From Myxococcales bacterium 68-20 (GTDB taxonomy: Bacteria; Myxococcota_A; Polyangia; Polyangiales; Polyangiaceae): a stretch of DNA of 64,000 nt. Under the pieces are notes generated by a model, which was not told where the DNA came from, ran no database searches, and saw only the letters and a list, made by a program, of their open reading frames with translations. Position numbers and translations under genes: made by a program. Of this stretch, positions 45,036 to 55,253 are shown piece after piece (positions within the stretch are counted from its first letter, which is position 1; the number at the start of each line of letters is the position of its first letter). Location: positions 1-64,000 of the forward strand of contig MKVQ01000033.1 in assembly GCA_001899635.1 (NCBI GenBank), read 5' to 3'.

Positions 45036-46763
45036 ATGAAGCCCGCGCCTGTTACCGCTCCGATGTTCGACATCGTACGCGACCACGACGGGAAGCGATC
45101 CGTCGACGTGCGTGTCACCGGCGAGGCGCTCCTCCGTTCGCCGTTCACCAACAAGGGGACGGCGTTCACCGTGTCCGAGCGGGTCGAGCTCGGCCTCGTC
45201 GGGCTCCTTCCTCCGCGCGTCGAGTCGCTCGAGGAACAGACGGCTCGCGCCTACGCCGCGTTCCTCCGCGAGACGACGCCTCTCGGGCGCTATCAGCTGC
45301 TCCGTCGGATCCAGGACACGAACGAGGTGCTCTTCTTCGCGCTCCTCCAGGCGCACGTCCGGGAGATGATGCCGGTCGTTTACACACCGACGGTGGGCGA
45401 CGGCGTCGAGCGCTTCTCCGATCTCTACGAGGTGCCGCGCGGTCTATCGCTCTCGATCGACGATCCGCATGGCGCCAAAGAGGTCCTCGCCGGTCACCCG
45501 CTCGACGACGTGCGGATGATCGTCGCGACCGACTCGTCCGCCATCCTCGGCATCGGCGACCAAGGCTACAACGGCCTCGCGATCTCGATCGGCAAGCTCG
45601 CCCTCTACACGCTCGGCGGCGGCGTGAGCCCGTTCCGCACGGTCCCGGTCGTTCTCGACGTCGGCACCGATCGGAGCGCCCTCATCGAGGATCCCGTGTA
45701 TCTCGGCGTCCGCCAGCAGCGCGTTCGCGGCGAGGCCCACCTCGAGTTCGTGCGGAAGTTCGTGCTCGCGGTGCGCGAGCGCTGGCCGCGCGCGGTCGTG
45801 CAGTGGGAGGACTTCGGGAAGGAGACGGCGTTCGACGTGCTCGACGCGTTCCGCGATGTCGTCCCGTCGTTCAACGACGACATCCAGGGCACCGGCGCGG
45901 TCGCGCTCGCCGGTTTGCTCGCGGCGACGCGCTCGAAGGGCCAACCGCTGGGCGCAGAGCGCTTCCTCGTGTTCGGTGCCGGCGCCGGCGGCATCGGCGT
46001 CGCGCGCGCGATCCGGGAAGGTCTCGAGCGCGAAGGCCTCAGCCGATCGGAAGCCACCGCACGGATCTTCGTCGTCGACTCGAAGGGGCTCCTCGTGGAG
46101 GGCCGCGCGATGGAGGGCTACAAGCAAGAGTTCGCGCAGCCGTCGACGACGACGGCGGGGTGGACGATCGCCGGCAAGGTGCCGTCGATGCTCGAGACCA
46201 TCGCCAACGGCCGGGTGACCACGCTGCTCGGCCTCTCGGGCCAGCGCGCGTCGTTCGACGAGCAGGTCATTCGCGCGGTGACGGAGAACACGCCACAGCC
46301 GATCGTCTTCGCGCTGTCCAACCCGACGAGCGCATGCGAAGCCGTCCCTGCCGACATCCTTCGCTGGACGAACGGCGGCGCGATCGTCGCGACCGGAAGC
46401 CCCTTCGAGCCCGTCGAGATCGACGGGAAGAAGCGCGTGATCGGTCAGGGCAACAACGCGTTCGTGTTTCCTGGTCTCGGCTTCGGCGCCATCCTCACGG
46501 AGGCACGCAAGGTCACCGACGGCATGGTCGCCGAGGCGGCGTACGCGCTCGCCGATCTCACCGTCGAGCGCTACGGCGCCGAGGGCCTCGTCTATCCGCC
46601 CGTCGAGGACATCCGCGACGCATCGGTGCGCGTGGCGGCCCGCGTCGCCAAGCGCGCGATCGCCGACGGCGTCGCCGTTCGGACCGAGCTGCCCGAGGAT
46701 CTCGAGGGTCACATCCGCTCGCTTGGGTGGACGCCGCAATACTTGCCGTTCCGCCGGGCCTGA
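45036..46763 (+). CDS. maeA: NAD-dependent malic enzyme
   Basis: The 575-residue enzyme decarboxylates malate to pyruvate with reduction of NAD+. Key signatures are 'PVVYTPTVGDG' with the catalytic Tyr, 'ATDSSAILGIGDQG', the metal-binding 'EDFGKETAFDVLDAF' and 'NDDIQGTGAVALAG', and the Rossmann loop 'FGAGAGGIGVA'. 'ALSNPTSACE' and 'GQGNNAFVFPGLGFGA' complete the C-terminal domain. Length matches the SfcA/MaeA branch, not the short or phosphotransacetylase-fused forms. Monocistronic. GAGGA abuts the ATG; a later ATG at 45063 is possible. Confidence 0.95.
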   Translation: MKPAPVTAPMFDIVRDHDGKRSVDVRVTGEALLRSPFTNKGTAFTVSERVELGLVGLLPPRVESLEEQTARAYAAFLRETTPLGRYQLLRRIQDTNEVLFFALLQAHVREMMPVVYTPTVGDGVERFSDLYEVPRGLSLSIDDPHGAKEVLAGHPLDDVRMIVATDSSAILGIGDQGYNGLAISIGKLALYTLGGGVSPFRTVPVVLDVGTDRSALIEDPVYLGVRQQRVRGEAHLEFVRKFVLAVRERWPRAVVQWEDFGKETAFDVLDAFRDVVPSFNDDIQGTGAVALAGLLAATRSKGQPLGAERFLVFGAGAGGIGVARAIREGLEREGLSRSEATARIFVVDSKGLLVEGRAMEGYKQEFAQPSTTTAGWTIAGKVPSMLETIANGRVTTLLGLSGQRASFDEQVIRAVTENTPQPIVFALSNPTSACEAVPADILRWTNGGAIVATGSPFEPVEIDGKKRVIGQGNNAFVFPGLGFGAILTEARKVTDGMVAEAAYALADLTVERYGAEGLVYPPVEDIRDASVRVAARVAKRAIADGVAVRTELPEDLEGHIRSLGWTPQYLPFRRA

Positions 46764-46793
46764 TTCGATCCCAACGGCGCGGGGCCGGCGCTC

Positions 46794-46807
46794 GGTGAAG
46801 CTTCACC
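46794..46807. terminator. Palindrome between malic enzyme and nucleotidyltransferase genes
   Basis: ggtgaagcttcacc is perfectly self-complementary and lies between two convergent genes. Short, without a T-run, so only a weak terminator candidate. Confidence 0.35.
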
Positions 46808-46822
46808 CCGACGGCGGGTGGC

Positions 46823-47293
46823 TCACGGCTGCGTACGTCGGCGCGCGCGAACCCGTTCGAGCAGCTCTGCATCGATGAGATCCTGCGGTCTGGCCGACGC
46901 GCGCTTGTTGTCGATCAGGTCGTCCAACGAGATCACCTTCATGCGGACGTCGTCGATCTCCGCCTCGACCGCACGCGAGAACAAGTCGCTCGCACTTACA
47001 CCGTCGATCGAACGGAGAAAGTCGATGCGAAGCGGTGGCTGGCCCATGTACACGATCTCGCTTTCGTCCATCGACTCGATCGAGCTCACGACGTTCGGCG
47101 GCGCACCGAAGCGCACCAGCGCTCGCGCTGCGCGCTGGAGATTGTCGGCACTGCCCTCGAGCACGATGTCGATATCCTTGGTCGCGCGGGGCCGGCCGTG
47201 AAACGCAACTGCGTAACCGCCCACGAGGACGAACTCAACCGAATCGCGGCCGAGTTCCTCCAAGAGATCTCTGAAGTCGGGGGCAAGGTTCAC
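46823..47293 (-). CDS. Nucleotidyltransferase (AbiEii/DUF6036-like), putative toxin
   Basis: The protein has 156 residues from a GTG preceded by GGAGGG. The polymerase-beta-type core is 'VLVGGYAVAFHGRPRATKDIDI', with Gly25-Gly26 and the metal-binding Asp40/Asp42. A third acid would be Asp in 'PLRIDFLRS' near residue 89. The rest is helical, ending 'RPQDLIDAELLERVRA', typical of this MNT group. Its start lies inside the upstream 81-residue gene (59-base overlap). Related enzymes act as toxins that modify tRNA or as antitoxins in MNT-HEPN pairs; no HEPN protein is seen. Confidence 0.75.
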   Translation of the reverse strand: MNLAPDFRDLLEELGRDSVEFVLVGGYAVAFHGRPRATKDIDIVLEGSADNLQRAARALVRFGAPPNVVSSIESMDESEIVYMGQPPLRIDFLRSIDGVSASDLFSRAVEAEIDDVRMKVISLDDLIDNKRASARPQDLIDAELLERVRARRRTQP

Positions 47294-47480
47294 CGGAGCC
47301 CTCCATCATACGCATCTCGTCGATGAGCTGCGTCACTCCGCGAATGCGCTCCTGCGGCGTGGATGCAAGCCAGAACTCCAGGTCCGCCTCGTCGGCTTCC
47401 GCAAACGAGCGCGCGACTCCTCCCGTCCAGGTTGCCCTCCGACGCTGGGCTCGTTCGGCTGCGGACGACACATCGTTCAC
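47235..47480 (-). CDS. Small protein paired with the nucleotidyltransferase, antitoxin-like
   Basis: The protein has 81 residues from a GTG with AGGAG 8 bases upstream. The central 'EADLEFWLASTPQERIRGVTQLIDEMRMM' is a helical segment of a type I have seen upstream of such nucleotidyltransferase genes. The C-terminal 20 residues lie in the overlap with the next gene and look unstructured. Two-gene overlap and order suggest a toxin-antitoxin-like unit; untested. Confidence 0.6.
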   Translation of the reverse strand: MNDVSSAAERAQRRRATWTGGVARSFAEADEADLEFWLASTPQERIRGVTQLIDEMRMMEGSGEPCPRLQRSLGGTRPRFG

Positions 47481-47657
47481 GATAGCACTCCTACCTGGAC
47501 CCAGCCACGGAGCGCGTGGGCGGCAGAGCCGAAGCGCCGACGCCGGGCGCTATCGCGCTTTCAGTGGCCGCGCGGACGACCTTCTCTCGAACGACGGACG
47601 AGAATGAACGCGACGCGCTCGCATGCGGCTCACGTTCGTGACGAGTTGAACACGACG

Positions 47658-47695
47658 AAGAGCAGCGGTCCCCTCGGTGAGGAACCGCTGCTCTT
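47658..47695. terminator. Terminator hairpin after the collagen-like gene
   Basis: aagagcagcggtccc and ggaaccgctgctctt pair over 15 positions with one wobble around an 8-base loop. It is about 50 bases beyond the stop of the minus-strand gene ending at 47744. Confidence 0.65.
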
Positions 47696-47743
47696 TCGAG
47701 GTCGCGGACTGTCGCTCGCGCAGTCAGCCGACGTCGCGCGGGC

Positions 47744-49390
<1,647 letters not shown>

Positions 49391-50413
49391 TTAAGGGCAC
49401 TCGGTGGGCTCGACCGTGAAGTCGATCGTGTTCGGTCCCTGGATGCTCACCACGTACGAGCGCCCGGCCTCCGTCTTCCACCCGTCGGGGACGAAGCGGA
49501 TCGCCGAGCGGCTGCCCAACGAGGGAGTGAGGGGCGTCGCGCGCACGGCGAGACGCTCGCCGGACGACGAGACCGTCACCGTCGCCTGCTCGAGACCATC
49601 GCTCGAGCTCTGAACGGTCCACCCGATCTCGTCGAGTCGCTCCGTCGCGAACACGTCGATCGGGACGGGGCCAGGCGGCGGCCAGGCGCCCCAGCCTCGC
49701 GGCGGCGCGTCGCTCGATCGGCGGGTCTTCGTCACGTCACCGGCGCCGAGGCTCCGTCCGTCGACGACCACGCACGCGTAGCGATCCGTCGAGCCGATCC
49801 CGATCGCCGTCAGCTCTTCGGAGAGGAGCCAGCGGCGATGCACCATCGTCGACTCGTTGCCCGGATCCTCGATGAACGCAGCGATCGCAAGCGGCGCGCT
49901 CCGGTTGGCGACGAGGCTGATCGACGACGCGTGCGCAGCGACCTCCGACCAGCACCGCCAGTCACGAGACGGCGTGTGCGAGAGCCTGGCGTTGGCATGC
50001 GCGACCAGGGCGCACTCTTGCGCGGCTCCCGTCCACGACGGCTCGAAGCCGACGGGCGCGACGCCGGCGATGAAGCGATGCAAGTTCACGAGGCGCACCG
50101 CGCGCTCACCGGCGTCGGCATCGAGCTCACCGGCGAGGCAGCTCGACGCGTCCCCGCTCCAGCGCGCGGGCGCGACCGCATCGCGGCCGTCGCAACGCCA
50201 GCGGTGGCACACCTGTTCGCGACGGCTCTGCCCGGCCTCCTCAAGACAGACCGCGTCATCGAAGGGAGCCTCCGCGCCGGCGTCGCCGCTCGAGCGCACG
50301 TCCGTCGTGGTGTCCGCGGCTCTTCCGGTGGCGCTCGGCGCGGGCAAGTTCCCGCTCTCGACGACGCACCCACCAAGGAGAAGAGCGGTGGTGGCGATCG
50401 CGCGAAGCTTCAT
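49391..50413 (-). CDS. CAP-domain (SCP/PR-1) lipoprotein
   Basis: The protein has 340 residues with lipobox 'LLGGC' (Cys16). After a linker with a Cys-rich stretch ('EQVCHRWRCDGRD') comes a CAP domain at about 105-215: 'LVNLHRFIAGVAPVGFEP', 'CALVAHANARLSHTP' with a His, 'AAFIEDPG' and 'TMVHRRWLLSEEL' with the second His. The last 120 residues form a separate beta domain. CAP proteins bind sterols or lipids or act as hydrolases; here the role is open. Adjacent to the collagen-like gene on the same strand, 45 bases apart. Confidence 0.75.
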   Translation of the reverse strand: MKLRAIATTALLLGGCVVESGNLPAPSATGRAADTTTDVRSSGDAGAEAPFDDAVCLEEAGQSRREQVCHRWRCDGRDAVAPARWSGDASSCLAGELDADAGERAVRLVNLHRFIAGVAPVGFEPSWTGAAQECALVAHANARLSHTPSRDWRCWSEVAAHASSISLVANRSAPLAIAAFIEDPGNESTMVHRRWLLSEELTAIGIGSTDRYACVVVDGRSLGAGDVTKTRRSSDAPPRGWGAWPPPGPVPIDVFATERLDEIGWTVQSSSDGLEQATVTVSSSGERLAVRATPLTPSLGSRSAIRFVPDGWKTEAGRSYVVSIQGPNTIDFTVEPTECP

Positions 50414-50657
50414 CGGGCCGTGCAGGCAGAAACGGCCGGCACCGCCGCGCGGTTAAGCACGAGCGACGAACTTCCGGCGCGCGCCGAGCTCGGCACGTGC
50501 ACGCACATCGAGGCACGTGCCCTCGACCTGGAGCGCTGGAGGGCCGAGCCGGTGGCGTTCGAGGGCCGAGTCGGTGACGCGCACGTGACGTCGGCCCCTG
50601 GCGGCGAGTCAGTCGGCACGTGACCTTCCGGGTGCGGATCGGTAGCCTCGGTCGCGC

Positions 50658-52001
50658 GTGAACCTATCGAAGGCGCAGTGGCGGACGCTGTTCGTCGTCT
50701 GGTTGACGTACGGCGCGTTCTACCTTTGCCGCGTCAACATCGGTCCGGCACGGGTCGAGATCGAGAAGAGCTTCGCGATCGACCCGCTCGAGATGGGGCT
50801 CGTCCTCGGTGCGCTCAAGATCGGCTACGCGATCGGGCAGCTCGTGAACGGACAGCTCGCGGAGCGCTTCGGACCGAAGCGCATCTTGCTCACGGGCATC
50901 TTCGGATCGGTCACCGCATGCATGCTCTTCGCATCGGCGGGCAAGCTCGTGTCGGTGCTCCCGTCGATCGCCGGCCCCGTCAACGCGGTCGTGCAGATCG
51001 TCTCGCCAGGATCGAAGCTCGGTCCCGCGGCCGCGCTCCTCCTCGTGATCTGGTTCGCCAACGGTTGCTTCCAGGCGGGCGGCTGGCCGCCCACCGTGAA
51101 GATCATGGCGAGCTGGTTCACGCCCACGCAGCGCGGGCGGATGATGGGCGTGCTCGGCACGAGCTACCAGCTCGGCTCGGCGCTGACGATCGCTGCCTCG
51201 GGCGCGCTCGTCGCCTTCTCGGGCAACGACTTCCGCGCCGCGTTCATCGTGCCGGCCGTCATCCTCGGCGGCGTCGGAGTGCACGCGCATCTACGCATGC
51301 GCGAGCGTCCCGACGCACACGAGACGAGCGAGGTGCCGGCGTCCTCGCAGCTCCCGGCGCCTCCGGCCAACGGCGGAGCGACGCGCCTCTCGGTCCGGGA
51401 GACGCTGTTCGTCACCTTCACGAACCCGCGCATCTGGATCCTCGCGCTCGCGCTCTTCGGGCTCGACATCGTGCGCTACGGCTTCCTCGACTGGGCGCCG
51501 GGTCACCTGAAGAAGCTCCACGGCTCGGGCGTGCTCCTGGCGGGCCTCAAGGTCGCCGTCTTCCCGCTCGCAGGAGGCCTCGGCGCGCTGGCGTCGGGGT
51601 GGATGACCGATCGCTGGTTCCAGTCACGGCGCGCGCCGGTGATCGCCGTGACGATGGGCATGGTCGGCGTCCTCACGCTCGTGTTCGACCGGGTAGCCCC
51701 GCTCGGCACCGGACCGACCGTCGCGTGTCTGGCACTCATCGGCTTCTTCCTCTACGGCGCGCAGATCCTCCTCGTCGGAACCGCCGCACAGGACTTCGCG
51801 AAGCGCGGGACCACCGCGGCAGCGGCGGGGTTCGTCGACTTCATGGGCTACCTGGGCGCGTTCGGCGGCGACGTCTTCACCGGCTGGCTGCTCAAGCACA
51901 AGGACTTCCACTCCGCGATCGTGTTCTGGGCGAGCGCCGCCCTCGTCGCCGCACTCCTCTCGGCGCTCCTCTGGCGAGCGCGCCCCGTCACGGCATCGTG
52001 A
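50658..52001 (+). CDS. MFS transporter, organophosphate:phosphate antiporter type
   Basis: The 447-residue protein, from a GTG start, has 12 helices. 'LTYGAFYLCRVNIGPA' at the N-terminus and 'LAERFGPKRILLTGIFGS' (the loop 2-3 motif) place it close to the GlpT/UhpT/UhpC group, which exchanges sugar or glycerol phosphates for phosphate. 'GGWPPTVKIMASWFTPTQRG' is a typical helix 4-5 segment of that group. Substrate cannot be fixed from sequence. No glpQ/glpD or two-component sensor is adjacent. Confidence 0.85.
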   Translation: MNLSKAQWRTLFVVWLTYGAFYLCRVNIGPARVEIEKSFAIDPLEMGLVLGALKIGYAIGQLVNGQLAERFGPKRILLTGIFGSVTACMLFASAGKLVSVLPSIAGPVNAVVQIVSPGSKLGPAAALLLVIWFANGCFQAGGWPPTVKIMASWFTPTQRGRMMGVLGTSYQLGSALTIAASGALVAFSGNDFRAAFIVPAVILGGVGVHAHLRMRERPDAHETSEVPASSQLPAPPANGGATRLSVRETLFVTFTNPRIWILALALFGLDIVRYGFLDWAPGHLKKLHGSGVLLAGLKVAVFPLAGGLGALASGWMTDRWFQSRRAPVIAVTMGMVGVLTLVFDRVAPLGTGPTVACLALIGFFLYGAQILLVGTAAQDFAKRGTTAAAAGFVDFMGYLGAFGGDVFTGWLLKHKDFHSAIVFWASAALVAALLSALLWRARPVTAS

Positions 52002-52137
52002 TCAACAGGCCCCCGCGCGCCCCGCCCGACCGCGCCGTCGCCATCCTTGCGGGTTCGACGAGCGCGAGCACCGCGACGAGTCGACCGAAACGCCCTCGCC
52101 GAGCTGCCGACTCGTCGGCCGCTCTTAAGTTCCGGGC

Positions 52138-53295
52138 ATGGCCCTCCCTCACCGCGCCCCCCAGAAGAGCCTTGCTTCGTGTGGCATCGCGGAGGCAACC
52201 CACGACGTCGAGCTCCCCGAGGTCGACCTGTTCACGCCGGTCGACCTCCGCAGCCTCCGTCTGCGTCATCGCATCGCGATGTCACCGATGTGCCAGTACA
52301 GCGCCGACGACGGGTTCGCCAACGACTGGCACCTGGTGCACCTCGGCAGCCGCGCGGTCGGCGACGTTGCGCTCATCCTCGTCGAGGCCACGGCCGTCGA
52401 GGCGATCGGACGCATCTCGCCGCACGATCTCGGCCTGTGGCGCGACGAGCACATCGAGCCGCTCGCTCGCATCGCTCGGTTCGTAAAGCAGCAGGGAGCC
52501 GTCCCCGGGATCCAGCTCGCCCACGCAGGGCGCAAGGGGAGCTGCCGCCCACCGTGGGAAGGCGGCGCGCACCTGATGCCGCACGAAGGCGGCTGGGAGG
52601 TCGTCGCGCCGAGCGCGATCCCGTTCAACGCGGGAGAGCCGGCGCCGCTCGAGCTCGACGCGGATGGGATCGAACGGATCGTGGTGGCCTTCGAGGAGGC
52701 CACCCGTCGCGCGCTCCGCGCCGGATTCGAGGTCATCGAAATCCATTCAGCGCACGGCTACCTCCTCCACGAGTTCCTCTCTCCGCTCACCAATCGACGC
52801 ACCGACGAGTACGGCGGCGACCTCGACAACCGCATGCGACTCGTGGTCCACGTCGCCGCGCGCATACGCAAGCTCGTCCCCGATCACCTCCCGCTCTTCG
52901 TCCGGATCTCCGCCACCGACTGGGCCGATGGGGGCTGGAACCTCGACCAATCCATCGTCCTCGCACGGACGCTGAAGGACGTCGGGGTCGACCTGATCGA
53001 CGTCTCCTCCGGTGGAGCAGTCCCACGCGTACGTATTCCGATCGAGAGCGGCTATCAGGTCCCCTTCGCACGGCGCATTCGCGCCGGCGCCGAGATCATG
53101 ACCGGCGCGGTCGGCCTCATCTCCGCAGCGCAACAGGCCGACGAGATCATCACGTCCGGCGATGCCGACATCGTGCTCCTCGGGCGCGAGCTGCTTCGCG
53201 AGCCGTACTGGACGATCAAGGCCGAGCACACGCTCGAGGAGGAGGCCGTGTGGCCGACGCAGTACGGCTACGCGGTCAAGCGGCGCGCGAAGTAG
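52138..53295 (+). CDS. Old Yellow Enzyme, YqjM/thermophilic-like ene-reductase
   Basis: The 385-residue flavoenzyme reduces alpha,beta-unsaturated carbonyls using NAD(P)H and FMN. 'IAMSPMCQYSADDG' has the regulatory Cys of the YqjM class. 'QLAHAGRKG' binds flavin, 'IEIHSAHGYLLHEFLSP' has the His-x-x-His substrate pair, 'TNRRTDEYGGDLDNRMR' and 'DIVLLGRELLREPYW' complete the barrel. The first 25 residues are extra, so the native start might be slightly later. It follows the transporter on the same strand after 136 bases. Confidence 0.92.
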   Translation: MALPHRAPQKSLASCGIAEATHDVELPEVDLFTPVDLRSLRLRHRIAMSPMCQYSADDGFANDWHLVHLGSRAVGDVALILVEATAVEAIGRISPHDLGLWRDEHIEPLARIARFVKQQGAVPGIQLAHAGRKGSCRPPWEGGAHLMPHEGGWEVVAPSAIPFNAGEPAPLELDADGIERIVVAFEEATRRALRAGFEVIEIHSAHGYLLHEFLSPLTNRRTDEYGGDLDNRMRLVVHVAARIRKLVPDHLPLFVRISATDWADGGWNLDQSIVLARTLKDVGVDLIDVSSGGAVPRVRIPIESGYQVPFARRIRAGAEIMTGAVGLISAAQQADEIITSGDADIVLLGRELLREPYWTIKAEHTLEEEAVWPTQYGYAVKRRAK

Positions 53296-53469
53296 GCGAC
53301 TCTCGATCCCGTCGCGCGTTCACTCGCAGCGCGGAGGTCGTTCAAGCGCCATTTCGGAGCGTGGCCGTGACCGCGTGGCGCGCGCAGAGCTCATCGAGAA
53401 GCTCCGCGCAGCGACCACGCGGGGGTGAGGCGACCAGAGGAGCTGACGCCCGCGCCGTCGTCGGACGTG

Positions 53470-53600
53470 CCTGGGGCAAAGCGCTTTCTCCACGCGAACG
53501 TCACCGTCAGCACCCACTGACGCAGCGTGACCTTCGTCATGACGGAGTCCACGAGATTCGCCGCTGTTGCGCTCATCTTCCGGTCCTCGTTTACGACCGA
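53470..53600 (-). pseudogene. IS91-like transposase fragment
   Basis: The minus strand encodes 'VTLRQWVLTVTFAWRKRFA', which resembles the 'RQWVLTVPFxxRxRLA' segment of IS91-family (Y2) transposases common in myxobacteria. Only about 40 codons are recognisable; both sides are lost and no ends of an element are seen. It marks an old insertion next to the HAD gene. Confidence 0.55.
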
Positions 53601-53608
53601 CGCGCGCG

Positions 53609-54316
53609 TCAGCGTCGGCCGCCCACTTCGTCGATGTGCAAGAGGAGGTCGGCCGGATCCTCGTAGACGCGGAGCGCGCCCGCTTGCCGGAGCTCCTCGG
53701 AGCCGTAGCCTCCGCTCAGGAGTCCGACGCCGAGGGCACGGCAACGCGCGGCGGCGAGCATGTCCCAGATGCTGTCTCCGACGACGACGGAGGTCTCGAT
53801 CGGCGTGTCCAGACGCGCTGCTGCAGCGACGAAGAGATCGGGATCGGGCTTGGCGTATCGCACCTCGTCGCGGGTGACGACCGGCGTCGTGGCCGGGTCG
53901 ACCCCGAGGACGCGGAGGTTCACGCTCGCTGTCTCGAGCCTTCCGCTCGTGGCGATGGCCCACGGTATCCGCGCCCTGGTGAGCCACTCGAGGAGCTCGC
54001 GGGCGCCGGGCAGCGGACGCACTTGCTCCGCGTGCTCGAGATAGGCGCGGGCGTGGAGCTCGCGCAGCCTCTCGACACGCTCGACGCTGATGTCGATGCC
54101 GGTCTCCCGCAGCAGCTGGTTCGTGAAGAGGCCGCCGCTCATTCCGATCTTGCGATGGATGCGCCAGATGGAAAGGTGGATCCCCTCGGTGTCGAGAGCT
54201 TCTCTCCAGGCGAGGACGTGCTGGTAGACGCTGTCGACGAGCGTCCCGTCGAGGTCGAAGAGGAACGCGGGACCGGTGCGGACGTTCGTTCGGGGCTCGG
54301 CCGTCGTGCCGCTCAT
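53609..54316 (-). CDS. HAD-superfamily phosphatase (phosphoglycolate phosphatase-like)
   Basis: From the ATG at 54316, with GAGGAGG 7 bases upstream, the protein has 235 residues. Motif I 'FLFDLDGTLVDS' holds the Asp nucleophile, 'IATSGR' is motif II, 'KPDPDLF' supplies Lys in motif III, and 'VVVGDSIWDM' is motif IV. The alpha-helical cap between motifs I and II is the C1 type of beta-phosphoglucomutase/Gph relatives. Substrate unknown. It is boxed in by transposase fragments, so its genomic position is recent or disturbed. Confidence 0.9.
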   Translation of the reverse strand: MSGTTAEPRTNVRTGPAFLFDLDGTLVDSVYQHVLAWREALDTEGIHLSIWRIHRKIGMSGGLFTNQLLRETGIDISVERVERLRELHARAYLEHAEQVRPLPGARELLEWLTRARIPWAIATSGRLETASVNLRVLGVDPATTPVVTRDEVRYAKPDPDLFVAAAARLDTPIETSVVVGDSIWDMLAAARCRALGVGLLSGGYGSEELRQAGALRVYEDPADLLLHIDEVGGRR

Positions 54317-54585
54317 CTGTGACCTCCTCGTGCCTCGCGTTGAGCTCCGCTTCTTCGCAGCGCTGTCTCGCATCCCTTGCACGGCGGACGCCAGGCCCTG
54401 CGCGTCGAGCTCGAGCAGCTTCCGCTCGTCCGCGCCGAAGGACCGCTCGCCCGCCGGACATCGAGCTCGACAATGGCGAGCAAGGTTCGACCAGGCTCGC
54501 GCGGCTCGCCTCGCTGCGTCACACTCACGGCCTCGGTATGAACAAGCCCCTTCTCGACCAGCCGCTTGCCCACGCTCCCGAACAC
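54313..54585 (-). pseudogene. Frameshifted protein fragment, unknown
   Basis: In one minus frame the stretch reads 'ALRRANVFGSVGKRLVEKGLV' and on to 'REPGRTLLAIVELD', which looks like genuine protein. It then turns to Arg/Ser-rich sequence. In the neighbouring frame the good reading continues as 'PAGERSFGADERKLLELDAQ' up to the HAD start. Adding one base near 54450 would join the two. This suggests a frameshift in a decayed gene or an assembly error. The nominal stop overlaps the HAD ATG by 4 bases. No family recognised. Confidence 0.4.
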
Positions 54586-54614
54586 GTTCGCTCTGCGGAG
54601 AGCAAGGAGGAGGC

Positions 54615-54831
54615 TCAGCGGCTCCCGACTGACCGGAAGAACTAACTACCTATTCATCGGCGACGTCGAGTCGGGCAAGAGCTTGGCTTGCCTGAACTCC
54701 CTCGTAGCCACCTGCGAGTCGCGCGGCATCAACGCGTTCGACTACCTCGCAACGTCCTCGCCCGCGTGCAGGACCGCCCGGCGAACGCGCTCGACGAGCT
54801 TCTGCCTGGGCGTCGGCTTGCAGGCCGGTAG
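54615..54831 (+). pseudogene. IS66-family transposase C-terminal fragment, frameshifted
   Basis: The plus strand reads 'GRTNYLFIGDVESGKSLACL' then 'NSLVATCESRGINAFDYLA', the typical IS66 TnpC C-terminus (GRKNWLFVG... YSLIATCKLNG...). After a one-base deletion near 54749 the next frame continues 'NVLARVQDRPANALDELLPG' and stops with TAG at 54829. The first 400 or so codons of the transposase are missing and no tnpA/tnpB is near. Confidence 0.8.
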
Positions 54832-55253
54832 GCATCACGCGGCGCACGTCACGACGCCGTCCACAGGAAGCTTACGATCGAGTCGCTGAGCCGTCGCACC
54901 ATCCTGACGAGCGACGTGATGGACCTGCGCGCTGCCGCTCGGATCACCCCCACTCGGAACGTGCTCGATACGACCCTGCCTGCGGGTACGCCGGAGGGGC
55001 GTGACGACCGCTTCGCCGTCCACCGCGGGTACAGTTCTTTCGCCGACGACCTGCACCGCCACCGGAACGACGCCGCGCACACACGTCCACACTTCGGGTT
55101 CATGATCGCGCCGAGGTCGACGAACTCCTCGTATCTGCCGGCCGAAACCTGCCGGCGCTCTCGGGCCGATGTTCGCGCCGTGGCTCATCCACGGTGCAGC
55201 GAGCGCCGCCGTTCCTTGACACGGTGCCGCATCGTGAGCATCTACCCGCCACA
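54832..55253. other. 422 bases of degraded sequence
   Basis: A plus frame from about 54869 to 55145 has good codon use ('KLTIESLSRRTILTSDVMDL', 'PHFGFMIAPRSTNSSY') but no start in context and an early loss of frame. It may be the remnant of another gene. No family assigned. Confidence 0.35.

Noticed and set aside
44933-46798. Plus-strand 621-codon frame over the malic enzyme
   Set aside because: Malic enzyme motifs are all in the other frame; this one is Arg-rich and lacks motifs.
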